Source: Methylobacterium sp. NMS14P (GTDB taxonomy: Bacteria > Pseudomonadota > Alphaproteobacteria > Rhizobiales > Beijerinckiaceae). From it: DNA of 64,000 bases. The stretch spans positions 2,960,501-3,024,500 of the forward strand of contig NZ_CP087106.1 in the NCBI RefSeq assembly GCF_028583545.1. Reading direction: 5' to 3'. Positions 1 to 8,701 of the stretch are shown in pieces. The position numbers were made by a program, and so were the translations under genes. A model generated the notes under the pieces. That model searched no databases. It was not told the origin of the DNA and worked only from the letters and a program-made list of their open reading frames with translations. Numbering within the stretch: the first letter of the stretch is position 1; every line of letters begins with the position of its first letter.

Positions 1-163
1 CGAACTTCCGGCAGAGCCTGTCGCGGAAATCGCCCTCATCTTCCGAGCCTCCGGGGAATTGGTGCGAGATTTTCAGGTCGCGCCCGGCCGCCGCCCGCTC
101 CCCGAACCGGATGAGGGTCGGCGCCGCGACGGCGGCGGAAAGCAGGGCGCGGCGCGTCGGCAT
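1..163 (-). CDS. TRAP transporter solute receptor (DctP-like), N-terminal part
   Basis: Only the first 54 codons lie inside the window; the gene runs off the left edge. From the ATG at 163 the product begins with an Arg-Arg-containing export signal (MPTRRALLSAAVAAPTLIRF), then LKISHQFPGG and EGDFRDRLCRKF. This pattern is familiar from the N-termini of DctP-family receptors, which bind organic acids in the periplasm and pass them to a TRAP membrane pump. It lies 39 bases downstream of the oxidoreductase gene on the same strand, so it may be the last visible gene of that operon. No TRAP membrane subunits are in view. Substrate unknown. Confidence 0.7.
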   Translation of the reverse strand, partial: MPTRRALLSAAVAAPTLIRFGERAAAGRDLKISHQFPGGSEDEGDFRDRLCRKF

Positions 164-201
164 GACGGGGTACTTCCTCGGGTCGGTGGGGAGACGCCGC
201 C

Positions 202-1557
202 TCAGGCCGGGCGCGGGTCGAAGGCAGCTTCCATCTCGCGGCGAAGCGCCACGACGGGATCGTCCGGCGCGAAGGCGACGTCGTCCCAGCGGACGCCCGC
301 GCCCATCGGGACGTCGCGGACCAGCCTCACCTGATGCGCCAGCCCAAGGGGCAGGTAGGCCTCGTTGAGAGAGATCTCCGCCGGAACCTGCCGGCCCCAG
401 ACGCAGTAGCCGCCCTCGCCGTCGAGGATCTCGCCCACCTTGAGGTCGCGCTTGGCGATGGCCGCCACGTCAGCGCTGAAGCAAGACGGGGCGCCGGTCG
501 GCTGCTTGAGTAACGCCGCCCAGGCCGCCGAGATGCCGAGTTCCAGGCCGCTGAAGTGGATCGGCCGGTAGAGCGCCGCGTAGCGCCCGCTCGCATCCGG
601 CAGCATATGGTATTCGCGAAAACATTCCCGGGTGTAGGCGCTGTCCTTCGCCGCCTCGACCACCACGAAGGTGCCGTGGGCGAGGTTGTGCGGAACGCTC
701 GACCCGTCCCGGGTGAGAGAGGAGACGCATTCCGTCACCCCAGAAAATTCCAGGCTGCCGCCCTCGTCCTTCGGGCGCAGCACATCGGCGAGTTCGAAGC
801 GGCTCGCGGGCGGGAAGACGAGGCCCTGAGTTTGCGCCTTGAGGCCGGTCGCGTTGGCGATGGCGGTCATCTCGATCGCCGACTTGGTCCCGTCGACGAA
901 GCTGTTGAACATCTTCGGATTGATCGAGGACCGGTCCTCGATCTCGATCAGTCCCGGCAGGTTGTCGAACACCGTGTCGGGCGTCGACTGGTGGAAGCGC
1001 GGCAGATAGCGGGTGCCCTTGCCCGCCGCCACGACTTGGAAGCCGCAGGCGCGGGCCCAGTCGACATGCTCGCAGACGATGGCCGGCTGGTCGCCGTAGG
1101 CGAGCGAATAGACGACGCCCGCCTGCGCGGCCTTCCGGGCGAGCAGCGGCCCCGCCACCACGTCGGCCTCGACGTTGACCATGACGACGTGCTTGCCCGC
1201 CGCGATGGCCGCGAGGGCGAGGCGGATGCCCGTGCGCGGATAGCCCGTGGCCTCGATGATCACCTCAATGCCTCCGGCCCGGATCACCGCGTCGGCGTCA
1301 TCCGTGAGGTAGGTCCGGCCGGTGCGGAGCGCGTCCTCGCAGGATCGGGCGGCGACCTGCTCCGCCGGCCAGTGGCAGGAGGCGAGCTGACGCGCCGCCC
1401 GCGTCACGTCGAGGTCGACGACGGCGACGATCTGCATCCCCGGCGTCGTGCGGGCCTGGGCCAGGAACATCGTCCCGTACTTTCCGGCGCCTATCAGGGC
1501 GACCGTCACCGGCCGGCCGGCCTCCTGGCGCTCCCGCAGCAATCGGTAGAGGTTCAT
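202..1557 (-). CDS. NAD(P)-dependent oxidoreductase with C-terminal SAF-type domain
   Basis: A 451-residue cytosolic protein. Residues about 18-45 form a Rossmann dinucleotide-binding start (VALIGAGKYGTMF, then VVDLD), as in homoserine-dehydrogenase-like and Gfo/Idh/MocA oxidoreductases. The C-terminal hundred residues (KRDLKVGEILDGEGGY, LPLGLAHQVRLVRDV) look like a SAF domain, an architecture known from a family of sugar-acid and polyol oxidoreductases. The ATG at 1557 is preceded by GGAGAGAG, a good ribosome site. It follows the aldehyde dehydrogenase gene by 19 bases, so the two are probably co-transcribed and may act on one carbohydrate-derived substrate. The exact reaction cannot be read from the sequence. 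Confidence 0.75.
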   Translation of the reverse strand: MNLYRLLRERQEAGRPVTVALIGAGKYGTMFLAQARTTPGMQIVAVVDLDVTRAARQLASCHWPAEQVAARSCEDALRTGRTYLTDDADAVIRAGGIEVIIEATGYPRTGIRLALAAIAAGKHVVMVNVEADVVAGPLLARKAAQAGVVYSLAYGDQPAIVCEHVDWARACGFQVVAAGKGTRYLPRFHQSTPDTVFDNLPGLIEIEDRSSINPKMFNSFVDGTKSAIEMTAIANATGLKAQTQGLVFPPASRFELADVLRPKDEGGSLEFSGVTECVSSLTRDGSSVPHNLAHGTFVVVEAAKDSAYTRECFREYHMLPDASGRYAALYRPIHFSGLELGISAAWAALLKQPTGAPSCFSADVAAIAKRDLKVGEILDGEGGYCVWGRQVPAEISLNEAYLPLGLAHQVRLVRDVPMGAGVRWDDVAFAPDDPVVALRREMEAAFDPRPA

Positions 1558-1576
1558 CGCAAGTCTCTCTCCGTCG

Positions 1577-3076
1577 TCACCGGCCGGTCTGGAGCGGCGG
1601 AATCGCCAGGTTGACGTTCACGCTCTTCGTCTCGGTGAAGCTGTCGAGCATGCCTTCGAGCGACATCTCGCGTCCGATGCCGCTCTCCTTGATGCCGCCA
1701 TAGGACTGGCCGAGCGCCTGCCCGCCGCCTTGGTTGACCTGCACCCAGCCGGCCTCGACGGCGTGGGCCGCCCGCAGCGCCCGGCCGATGTCCCGGGACC
1801 AGATGTAGGCCGCGAGCCCGTAGTGGCTGTCATTGGCCATGCGGATCGCCTCGTCCTCGTCCCGCCAGGGGATCGCCACGAGGACCGGCCCGAAGATCTC
1901 CTCCCGGGCGAGGCGCCAGTCGTTCGAGGTGTCGGCGAAGATCGTCGGTACCGCGAAGTAGCCCCGGGTCAGCGGGCCTTCCTTCGGCGGCAGGCCGCCG
2001 GTGACGAGCCGCGCCTCCGGCCGGCTCAGCCCGTCCGCGACGTAGCTGCAGACCTTGGTGAACTGGCGCTCGTTGATGATCGCGCCGACATCGGTCGCCT
2101 CGTCGAGGGGGTCGCCGATCTTCAGGGCGGAGGTACGGGCAACCAGCCGGTCGAGGAACGAATCGTAGATGTCCGCATGCAGGAACAGGCGCGAGCCCGC
2201 CGTGCAGGACTGACTCTGCCGGGTGAAGCGCATGGAGGCGACGATGCCGTCGAGCACCCAGTCCTCGTCGGCATCGGGATAGACGATGGACGGGCTCTTG
2301 CCGCCGAGTTCGAGGGACACCGGGGCGACCCGGTCCGCGGCCGCCCGCATGATCGCCTTGCCGACCGAGGTCGAGCCGGTGAAGCTCACCTTCCGCACGA
2401 GGGGGTGGGAGGCCAGAGGCTCGCCGCATTCCTGGCCGTAGCCGGTGACCACGTTGACGACGCCCGGCGGCAGGTGGTCCTGGCAGATCTCGGCGATCAT
2501 CAGCACCGCCAGCGGCGCGTCCTCCGCGGCCTTCAGCACGATGGTGTTGCCCGCGCAGACTGCCGGCGCGATCTTGAGCGCCGCGAGCTGGGCCGGGGCG
2601 TTCCACGGCACGATGGCGCCGACAACCCCGAGCGGCTCGCGCCGCGAATAGCTGAGCATGCCCTCGCCGAGGGGGATGGTGAGCCCCTTCAACTCGCCCG
2701 CGAGCCCGCCGAAATAGCGGAAGGCATCGGCGACCATCCGCGCCTCGCCCCGCGCCTGGGTGCGCAGGGCGTTGCCGGTCTCGCTGGCGATGAGGCGCGC
2801 CAGCTCTTCCTGGCGGGCTTCGAGCGCCTCGCCGATGGCGAGCAGCAGCCGCCCGCGGTCGCGGGCTGCGACCCTGGACCAGCCGGGGAAGGCGGCTGCG
2901 GCGGCATCGACGGCCAGATCGACATCCGCCTTCTCGCCCCTCGGGACATCGCCGAGCGGCTCGCGCCGTCCCGGATTCTCGACCACGATGGTCCGGCCGG
3001 AGACGGCGGGCCGCCATTGACCGCCGATCAGCATCTGCTTTGAGAAGGTCGCCGGTAGGGGGTGCGGATCTGCCAT
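1577..3076 (-). CDS. NAD(P)-dependent aldehyde dehydrogenase
   Basis: A 499-residue ALDH superfamily enzyme that oxidises an aldehyde to the acid. The nucleotide-binding part shows VVGAIVPWNAP and the FTGSTSVGKAI loop, the catalytic glutamate lies in LELGGKSP, and the nucleophilic cysteine is in QSQSCTAGSR. The C-terminal EEIFGPV motif is present, and the length is normal for the family. The ATG at 3076 follows a GGAAGGAAA ribosome site. It lies between a hydroxyisobutyrate-dehydrogenase-like gene and the SAF oxidoreductase gene on one strand, consistent with a short catabolic operon controlled by the divergent LysR gene at 5398. Substrate specificity is not evident. Confidence 0.9.
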   Translation of the reverse strand: MADPHPLPATFSKQMLIGGQWRPAVSGRTIVVENPGRREPLGDVPRGEKADVDLAVDAAAAAFPGWSRVAARDRGRLLLAIGEALEARQEELARLIASETGNALRTQARGEARMVADAFRYFGGLAGELKGLTIPLGEGMLSYSRREPLGVVGAIVPWNAPAQLAALKIAPAVCAGNTIVLKAAEDAPLAVLMIAEICQDHLPPGVVNVVTGYGQECGEPLASHPLVRKVSFTGSTSVGKAIMRAAADRVAPVSLELGGKSPSIVYPDADEDWVLDGIVASMRFTRQSQSCTAGSRLFLHADIYDSFLDRLVARTSALKIGDPLDEATDVGAIINERQFTKVCSYVADGLSRPEARLVTGGLPPKEGPLTRGYFAVPTIFADTSNDWRLAREEIFGPVLVAIPWRDEDEAIRMANDSHYGLAAYIWSRDIGRALRAAHAVEAGWVQVNQGGGQALGQSYGGIKESGIGREMSLEGMLDSFTETKSVNVNLAIPPLQTGR

Positions 3077-3100
3077 GGTGTTTCCTTCCGTCGGCCGGGT

Positions 3101-4009
3101 TCAGGGGCGCGCAGCGACGGCCGGCGCGCCCTCGATCATGCGGATGACGGCGGAGTAATCGAGATCCCCCGAGCCGCTGCCGCAGAACAGGCCGTAGAGG
3201 GAGGCCGCAAGGGTGCCGAGCGGAAGGCTCGACCTCGTATCCATCGCCGCCTGCTCGGCGAGTCGCAGGTCCTTGAGCATCAGCTCGGCGGCGAAGCCGT
3301 TCCGATACTCGCGGCTCGACGGGACGTTCGGAAGAAGGCCCGGGACCGGCGGGTAATTCACCAGCGCGTGGCAGCTCCCCGTTGAGGTCGAGACGATCTC
3401 CCGCATCGTCGCGGGCTCGAGGCCGAGGCGCTGGCCCAGCGTGTAAGCCTCCGAGACGGCGATCATCGAGATGCCGGCCAGAAGGTTGTTGCAGACCTTG
3501 GCAGCCTGACCATTGCCGGCGGGCCCGGCGTGGAAGACGTTGCGGCCCATCGCCTGGAAGATCGGCCGTGCCCGGTCGAGATCGCGCGCCTCCCCGCCGA
3601 CCATGAAGGTGAGCGTGCCGGCCTGTGCCCCCATGACCCCGCCCGAGACGGGGGCATCGAGGACCGGGGTCCCGCGTTCCGCCCCCGCCGCGTGCAGCGC
3701 CCGAGCCTCCGCCACGGCGATGGTGGAGCAATCGATGAGCAGGGCGCCATCCGGCAGCCGGGCGAGGGTCCCGCCCGGCCCGGTATGGATCTCCAGAACA
3801 TGGCGCCCGGTCGGGACCATCGAGATCAGGACGTTCACCTCGGACGCGGTCTCGGCGGCACTCGGGGCGATCTCCGCTCCAGCTTCCCGGGCTTCTACCC
3901 GCGCCGCCTCTGCGACGTCGTAGGCGCGGACCTTGTGTCCCGCCGCCACGAGGTTGCGGAGCATGGGCATGCCCATACGTCCGAGACCGATAAAGCCGAT
4001 CCGGGTCAT
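3101..4009 (-). CDS. 3-hydroxyisobutyrate dehydrogenase family protein
   Basis: A 302-residue beta-hydroxyacid dehydrogenase. The N-terminal GFIGLGRMGMPM is the family dinucleotide fingerprint, DAPVSGG is the substrate-binding motif, and the catalytic lysine falls in GNGQAAKVCNN. Such enzymes oxidise small beta-hydroxy acids (3-hydroxyisobutyrate, tartronate, glycerate and similar). I chose the ATG at 4009 because GGGAG sits just upstream; an in-frame GTG at 4030 would swallow that ribosome site. The gene is 24 bases upstream of the aldehyde dehydrogenase gene. With that enzyme it could form an alcohol-to-aldehyde-to-acid sequence, but this is inference. Confidence 0.85.
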   Translation of the reverse strand: MTRIGFIGLGRMGMPMLRNLVAAGHKVRAYDVAEAARVEAREAGAEIAPSAAETASEVNVLISMVPTGRHVLEIHTGPGGTLARLPDGALLIDCSTIAVAEARALHAAGAERGTPVLDAPVSGGVMGAQAGTLTFMVGGEARDLDRARPIFQAMGRNVFHAGPAGNGQAAKVCNNLLAGISMIAVSEAYTLGQRLGLEPATMREIVSTSTGSCHALVNYPPVPGLLPNVPSSREYRNGFAAELMLKDLRLAEQAAMDTRSSLPLGTLAASLYGLFCGSGSGDLDYSAVIRMIEGAPAVAARP

Positions 4010-4040
4010 TCTCTGCTCCCGTGACGTCACTAAGAATCGA

Positions 4041-5252
4041 CTACTGGGACTTGGCGACGAGCGGGCAGCCGCCCTCGCTCATGGGCCGGAACGCGACCTC
4101 GGCGGGGATCGTCGCCTTGTAGGCGTAGTAGTCCCACGGATAGCGCGACTCGGACGGCGCCTTGACCGTGTAGAGGTGCATCGGGTGCATCTTGCGCCCA
4201 TCCGCGCGGATCGTGCCCTTGCCGAAGAGGGGATCGTCGGTCGGCATCGCCTTCATCGTCGCGACGACCTTCGCGCCGTCGCCGGCCTCGCCGAAAGCTT
4301 CCACGGCCTTGAGATAGTGAAGGATCGAGGCGTAGACGCCGGCCTGCACCATCGAGGGCTTCGCTCCCGCGCGCTGCGCCGCGAACCGGTCCGAGAAGGC
4401 CCGGGTGCCGTCGTTCATGTCCCAGTAGAACGGCGAGACCAGCGACAGCCCCTGCGCCACTTGCAACCCGATCGCGTGGACGTCGGTGACGTAGATCAGG
4501 AGGCCGGCGAGCCGCTGCTTCGAGCCGACGATGCCGAACTCGGCCGCCTGCTTGATGCTGTTGACGGTGTCGCCCCCGGAATTGGCGAGCCCGATTACCT
4601 GCGCGCCCGAGGCCTGCGCCTGGAGGAGGTAGGAGGAGAAATCCGAGGTGTTGTTGGGCGCCCGGACGCGGCCGACCACCGTGCCGCCGCTCGCCTGCAC
4701 CATGCGCTCCGTGTCGCGCTCCAGGGCGTGGCCGAAGGCGAAGTCCGCGGTCAGGAAGAACCATGTCTTGCCGCCGGTTTCCACCACAGCCTTGCCGATG
4801 CCGTTGGCGAAGGCCCAGGTGTCGTGGGTCCAGTGCACCGTGTTCGGCGTACAGGCCTTGCCGGTGAGGTCCGACACGGCGGGTCCCGAGGCGAGCATGA
4901 CCTTGTTCTTGTCCCGGACGATCTGGCTCACCGCGAGCGCCGCCGCCGAGTTGGTGACGTCGGCCACGGCATCGACGCCCTGCGTGTCGAACCACTGCCG
5001 GGCGATCGTTGACGCCACGTCCGCCTTGTTGCCATGGTCGGCCACCAGGATCTCAACGTTCCAGCCTTTCCCGCGCAGCCCAGAATCCTCGACGGCGAGA
5101 TTCGCCGCCACGACGGATCCTGGCCCGCCCATATCGGCGTAGATCGAGGATTGATCGTTGAGGACGCCGATTCTGACGGTCTTCTCCGCCGCCGAGGCGG
5201 TGCCGAAGCCGAGCAGGAACGCGGCAGCCGCACGGCAAAGGGCCCGCGCCAT
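4041..5252 (-). CDS. Branched-chain amino acid-type ABC transporter substrate-binding protein
   Basis: A 403-residue periplasmic binding protein (Leu/Ile/Val type, Peripla_BP_6 fold). The ATG at 5252 opens a signal peptide (MARALCRAAAAFLLGFGTASA) cut near SAAEK; the mature part begins VRIGVLNDQSSIYADMGG, typical of the family. An in-frame upstream start at 5303 would put 17 extra residues before the signal and is less likely. It is an orphan: no Liv permease or ATPase lies beside it, so it may work with the Liv set at 7982-11652 or with transporters elsewhere. It is the first gene of the minus-strand cluster that ends at the window edge. Confidence 0.85.
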   Translation of the reverse strand: MARALCRAAAAFLLGFGTASAAEKTVRIGVLNDQSSIYADMGGPGSVVAANLAVEDSGLRGKGWNVEILVADHGNKADVASTIARQWFDTQGVDAVADVTNSAAALAVSQIVRDKNKVMLASGPAVSDLTGKACTPNTVHWTHDTWAFANGIGKAVVETGGKTWFFLTADFAFGHALERDTERMVQASGGTVVGRVRAPNNTSDFSSYLLQAQASGAQVIGLANSGGDTVNSIKQAAEFGIVGSKQRLAGLLIYVTDVHAIGLQVAQGLSLVSPFYWDMNDGTRAFSDRFAAQRAGAKPSMVQAGVYASILHYLKAVEAFGEAGDGAKVVATMKAMPTDDPLFGKGTIRADGRKMHPMHLYTVKAPSESRYPWDYYAYKATIPAEVAFRPMSEGGCPLVAKSQ

Positions 5253-5359
5253 CGCACCATCCTCCCTGATCGCGGTCTGATGCCGCTCTCTTCCCTGCGC
5301 CAATCTCAGGGGCTAGCGCGGGATGAAAGGAAAAAAGCGCACACGCTTCGGCACGTCTA

Positions 5360-5373
5360 TGCCAATTTTTGCA
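5360..5373. promoter_or_regulatory. Possible LysR operator in divergent promoter region
   Basis: The 145-base gap between the divergent substrate-binding protein gene and the LysR gene contains TGCCAATTTTTGCA, a short dyad (TGC...GCA) with an A/T-rich centre, 25 bases before the LysR start. LysR proteins usually bind such dyads in the shared promoter of the genes they control. The match is weak and only positional. Confidence 0.3.
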
Positions 5374-5397
5374 CAACGCACGCTCACGGATTGACAG

Positions 5398-6300
5398 ATG
5401 CGCTCGACACACCGGTGGGACGATCTGCAGGCCTTCCTAGCTGTGGCCCGCGCCGGGCGGCTGACGGAAGCGGCTCGCAATATGGGCGTCGAGCACACCA
5501 CATTGAGCCGACGGATCACGCGGCTGGAGACGGCCCTCGGCACCAAGCTGTTTGATCGGCGGCCGACCGGTTACGGGCTGTCGCCGGAGGGCGAGCGCCT
5601 GCTGCCGCGGGCCGAGGCGATCGAGCGGGCGGCTCTGGGCATCTGGCTCGATCAGGTCGACCCGGCTATCGGCCTGACGGGATCCGTGCGAATCGGCGCG
5701 CCGGAGGCGTTCGGGACCTTCTGCCTCTCGGAGCGGATCGGCGACTTCTCGGCACTGTACCCCGGTCTATCGATCGAGCTCGTCGCGACCCCGCGAGCCT
5801 TCAGCCTCTCGAAGCGCGAGGCCGATCTCGCCATCGGTCTCACGCGGCCGGCCACCGGACGTCTCCACGCCCGCAAGCTCGCCGATTACGAACTCGGCCT
5901 CTACGGCGCGCCCGCTTACGTCGACCGCTGCGGCCGACCTGAGGGGAAGTCCGACCTGCACCAGCACCGATTCATTGGCTACATCGACGAGCTCGTCTTC
6001 TCGCCGGAACTCGATTACTTTACCGAGGCCCTGCCTGGCCTGCAGCCGTCCATCCGCATCTCGAACATCATCACGCAGATGACGGCCGCCAAGAGCGGGG
6101 CTGGCCTCTGCATCCTGCCTTGCTTCATGGCCGACCGGCACTCGGACCTTGTTCGCCTTCTCCCGGAAAGTGTTCGCATCACCCGCACGTATTGGTTGCT
6201 GACGCATGCGGACATGGCGCATCTCAACCGAATCAAGACTACCGCAGAGTTCATAGTCTCAGCTGCGCGCGCCGCACGTCCAGCCTTTCTTCCGCATTGA
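5398..6300 (+). CDS. LysR-family transcriptional regulator
   Basis: A 300-residue LysR regulator. Residues 7-66 form the winged helix-turn-helix (FLAVARAGRLTEAARNMG, then TTLSRRITRLETALGTKLF), and residues from about 90 form the effector-binding domain (LTGSVRIGAPEAFGT). It is divergent from the dehydrogenase cluster at 202-5252 and is therefore its likely regulator, responding to a pathway intermediate. The start ATG at 5398 is the first in frame. The closing part (TYWLLTHADMAHLNRIK) is common in LysR proteins of proteobacteria. Confidence 0.9.
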   Translation: MRSTHRWDDLQAFLAVARAGRLTEAARNMGVEHTTLSRRITRLETALGTKLFDRRPTGYGLSPEGERLLPRAEAIERAALGIWLDQVDPAIGLTGSVRIGAPEAFGTFCLSERIGDFSALYPGLSIELVATPRAFSLSKREADLAIGLTRPATGRLHARKLADYELGLYGAPAYVDRCGRPEGKSDLHQHRFIGYIDELVFSPELDYFTEALPGLQPSIRISNIITQMTAAKSGAGLCILPCFMADRHSDLVRLLPESVRITRTYWLLTHADMAHLNRIKTTAEFIVSAARAARPAFLPH

Positions 6301-6727
6301 TGATAGAACAAAAATTGGCGTCTGCTTTTCCATCGGATCGCCTCCGCAGCGGACCGGCCGTTTTCGGCCAGACTCCGTCACGCCGGATCGCTATCGCGCG
6401 CAGGAGCGGACATTCGGCTTGGCGCCCATCCCAGTCATTCGTTCGCTTCCCGCAGCGTCTCCGAAGCAGACTTGAGTTCACCATGAGCTACCGTTCTCGC
6501 CGCCGTACTTCGGCCTGTCCCGTGGTCTGCGGAAAGTCGGAGGCGGTCATGCCGATCCTCAGCACGCGCTGCGCCGAAGCGGAGTTGCTCAGGCTCACCA
6601 AGGGGCGCAGGACAGGATCGCAGATTGCCACTGCAGCGCCGTCCGCATGTAGAACGCTAAATTGTGTGCCGACGTCGGATGCGCCGGCGGCGACCCCGTC
6701 TAGTCAATCGCCAGCCCCGCCTGGGAG
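6301..6727. other. Intergenic stretch, no convincing gene
   Basis: These 427 bases lie between convergent regulator genes. An open frame crosses the stretch on the plus strand, but its predicted protein is rich in Arg, Ser and Pro, has no recognisable fold, and begins inside the LysR gene. I see no RNA gene and no clear terminator. Confidence 0.5.
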
Positions 6728-7891
6728 CTATTGGGCGTAGGGACGCCGCTCACAGTTCAGGAACCGATCGATTCCAAGAACCCCGGCCGGTTCATCGTTC
6801 AGGTAGCGATGGAAATCGCCCTGGCTGTCGGGAGATCCGGCCAACGCCCGCAGGCTGTCCCACTCCTCCGACGCCTCCGCCGAACCTTGGCTGTCACCCC
6901 GACGCATGGTCGATGGCGAACAGCCGAAGCTGCGACGGAACAGGCGGTTAAAGTGGGATACGTCCGAGAACCCGCATTCCGTGGCGACCTCCGTGATGGT
7001 CTGCGGCGAGTTCGCCAGGAGCCAGCGTCCATAGAGGACGCGAAGGTCTCGTGAGTATTCCTGGACGCTCTTGCCGACGAGTTTGCGGAAGACCCGTTCG
7101 AGCTGTCGCTTCGACAGTCCCACGGCCTGCGCGATCTTCTCGACCCGCTGGGGTGTGCTGAGATTCTGCTCGATCAGCAGCATCGCCCGGCGGACCCGGT
7201 TGTCCTCGACGATTCCGGCACTCGGCGGCTGGGGCTGGGCCCCGGCCGCGGGACGAGCCCGGTCGGTGACCATGATATGCAGGCTCTTCTGCGCATGGCC
7301 AGGACCGAGGTGCCGGTCGATCAGCCAAGCCCCGAGATCCAGGCTGGCGAGACCGCCCGCGCAGGTGATGAACGGGCCATCCTCCACGAAGAGCTGGTCC
7401 GCGACCGGAATCACGTCGTCGTGCCGCGCGACGAGATCGGTGAAGTGGTACCAGCTTACGCAGCAGCGGCGGCCGCGCATCAACCCCGCCTCGGCCATGG
7501 CGATGCCGCCGGTGCAGATGCCGATGAGGCGCACCCCGGCGGAATGGGCCTCTCGCATGAAGGCGAGAGTCCGGGAATTGTAGGGCTCCCGGTCGAGCAG
7601 CCCGCCGACGACGACGATGTAATCGAACCGGGTCGGATCCGAGAATGTCTCCCAGGGCATCACCTGGATCCCGCAACTCGACGTCACCGGCTCCAGATCC
7701 GGGGCCAACAAGCTCCAAGAGCAGCGCTCGGGCCGACTGCGATCCCCCTCATCCGCGGAGAGGCGCAGGATATCGATGAGCGTCGAGAAGGCCACGAGGG
7801 TGAAGTGGGGCAGCAACACGAAACCGAGCGACAGCTTGCGACGGCTCGGCGCCTGCACGGATGTGGTCGACGGTGTCCGGGGTGTGGTCAT
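6728..7891 (-). CDS. GlxA/GbdR-type AraC-family transcriptional regulator
   Basis: A 387-residue regulator with two parts. Residues about 25-190 form a DJ-1/PfpI (class I glutamine amidotransferase-like) sensor domain with the cysteine elbow in LIGICTGGIAMAEAG. Residues about 230-325 form the AraC double helix-turn-helix (GLSKRQLERVFRKLVGKS and CGFSDVSHFNRLFRRSFG). GbdR of Pseudomonas, the activator of glycine betaine and dimethylglycine genes, has this architecture. Nearby genes (Liv transporter, M19 dipeptidase, DUF5943-like protein, sarcosine-oxidase-like enzyme) fit such a role. The start is uncertain: ATG 7891 is used, and an in-frame TTG at 7942 is possible. Confidence 0.85.
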   Translation of the reverse strand: MTTPRTPSTTSVQAPSRRKLSLGFVLLPHFTLVAFSTLIDILRLSADEGDRSRPERCSWSLLAPDLEPVTSSCGIQVMPWETFSDPTRFDYIVVVGGLLDREPYNSRTLAFMREAHSAGVRLIGICTGGIAMAEAGLMRGRRCCVSWYHFTDLVARHDDVIPVADQLFVEDGPFITCAGGLASLDLGAWLIDRHLGPGHAQKSLHIMVTDRARPAAGAQPQPPSAGIVEDNRVRRAMLLIEQNLSTPQRVEKIAQAVGLSKRQLERVFRKLVGKSVQEYSRDLRVLYGRWLLANSPQTITEVATECGFSDVSHFNRLFRRSFGCSPSTMRRGDSQGSAEASEEWDSLRALAGSPDSQGDFHRYLNDEPAGVLGIDRFLNCERRPYAQ

Positions 7892-7981
7892 GCCATCCGG
7901 TGCGTTTGCCCGGACTGTGATCCGGTCCACCTTCCGCTGCAAGAGGCGGACCAGGGGCGGGCGAACAGCGGGACGGCAGAG

Positions 7982-8701
7982 TCAGTGCACGGCGCCGAAA
8001 TAGGCCCGTTGCAATTCGGGGTCGTCCCGCAGCGTCGCGGAGGAGCCCTGCGCCACGATGCGCCCGCCGGATAAAACATAGCCGTGATGGGCGATCGCCA
8101 GCGTCTGGTTCACGTTCTGCTCGACGAGCAGGACCGTGACGCCGGTCGCATTGATCCGGGCTATCACATTGAAGTTTTCCTGCACGAAGAGCGGCGAGAG
8201 CCCCAGCGAGGGCTCGTCGATCACGAGGAGCTTCGGATCGGTCATCAGCCCCCGGCCGATCGACACCATGGCCTGCTCGCCACCGGACATCGTGCCGGCG
8301 AGTTGGCGGGCCCTCTCCTTCAGGCGCGGGAAGACGGCATGCACGCCGTCGAGCCTGCGCCGGATCTCCCGCTCGGACGACACGCGGTAGGCGCCGAGCC
8401 GAAGGTTCTCCTCGACGGTCATCTTGGAGAAGATCCGGCGGCCCTCGGGAATGCAGCCGATCCCGAGACCGACCACCTCGTGGGTCTGCATCCCGTCGAG
8501 CTTGCGCCCGTCGAAGGCGATGGAGCCCCGGCGCGGCGGCGTGAGGCGCAGGATCGAACGGATCAGCGTGGTCTTGCCGGCGCCGTTCGAGCCGAGGATA
8601 CAGGTGATCCGCCCGGGAGCCACCTCGAGGGTGATGTCGTCGAGGACATCGACACGATCGTAGGTGGTGAAGACGCCGTCGATGGTCAGGCGCGCGGTCA
8701 T
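7982..8701 (-). CDS. livF: Branched-chain amino acid-type ABC transporter ATP-binding protein LivF
   Basis: A 239-residue ABC ATPase on the cytosolic face of the transporter. Walker A is GSNGAGKTT, the signature is TMSGGEQAMVSIGRGL, and Walker B is LLVIDEPSLGLSP, where the SLGLSP ending is characteristic of LivF. Its ATG (8701-8699) overlaps the LivG stop as ATGA, so translation is probably coupled. It is the last gene of the transporter operon, which reads binding protein, livH, livM, livG, livF from 12842 downward. The frame stays open upstream into livG, but that extension is antisense-like noise. Confidence 0.93.
   Translation of the reverse strand: MTARLTIDGVFTTYDRVDVLDDITLEVAPGRITCILGSNGAGKTTLIRSILRLTPPRRGSIAFDGRKLDGMQTHEVVGLGIGCIPEGRRIFSKMTVEENLRLGAYRVSSEREIRRRLDGVHAVFPRLKERARQLAGTMSGGEQAMVSIGRGLMTDPKLLVIDEPSLGLSPLFVQENFNVIARINATGVTVLLVEQNVNQTLAIAHHGYVLSGGRIVAQGSSATLRDDPELQRAYFGAVH

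Noticed and set aside
6120..6740. Plus-strand gene after the LysR gene
   Set aside because: The frame begins inside the LysR gene, has no ribosome site, and its product is low-complexity without a recognisable domain.
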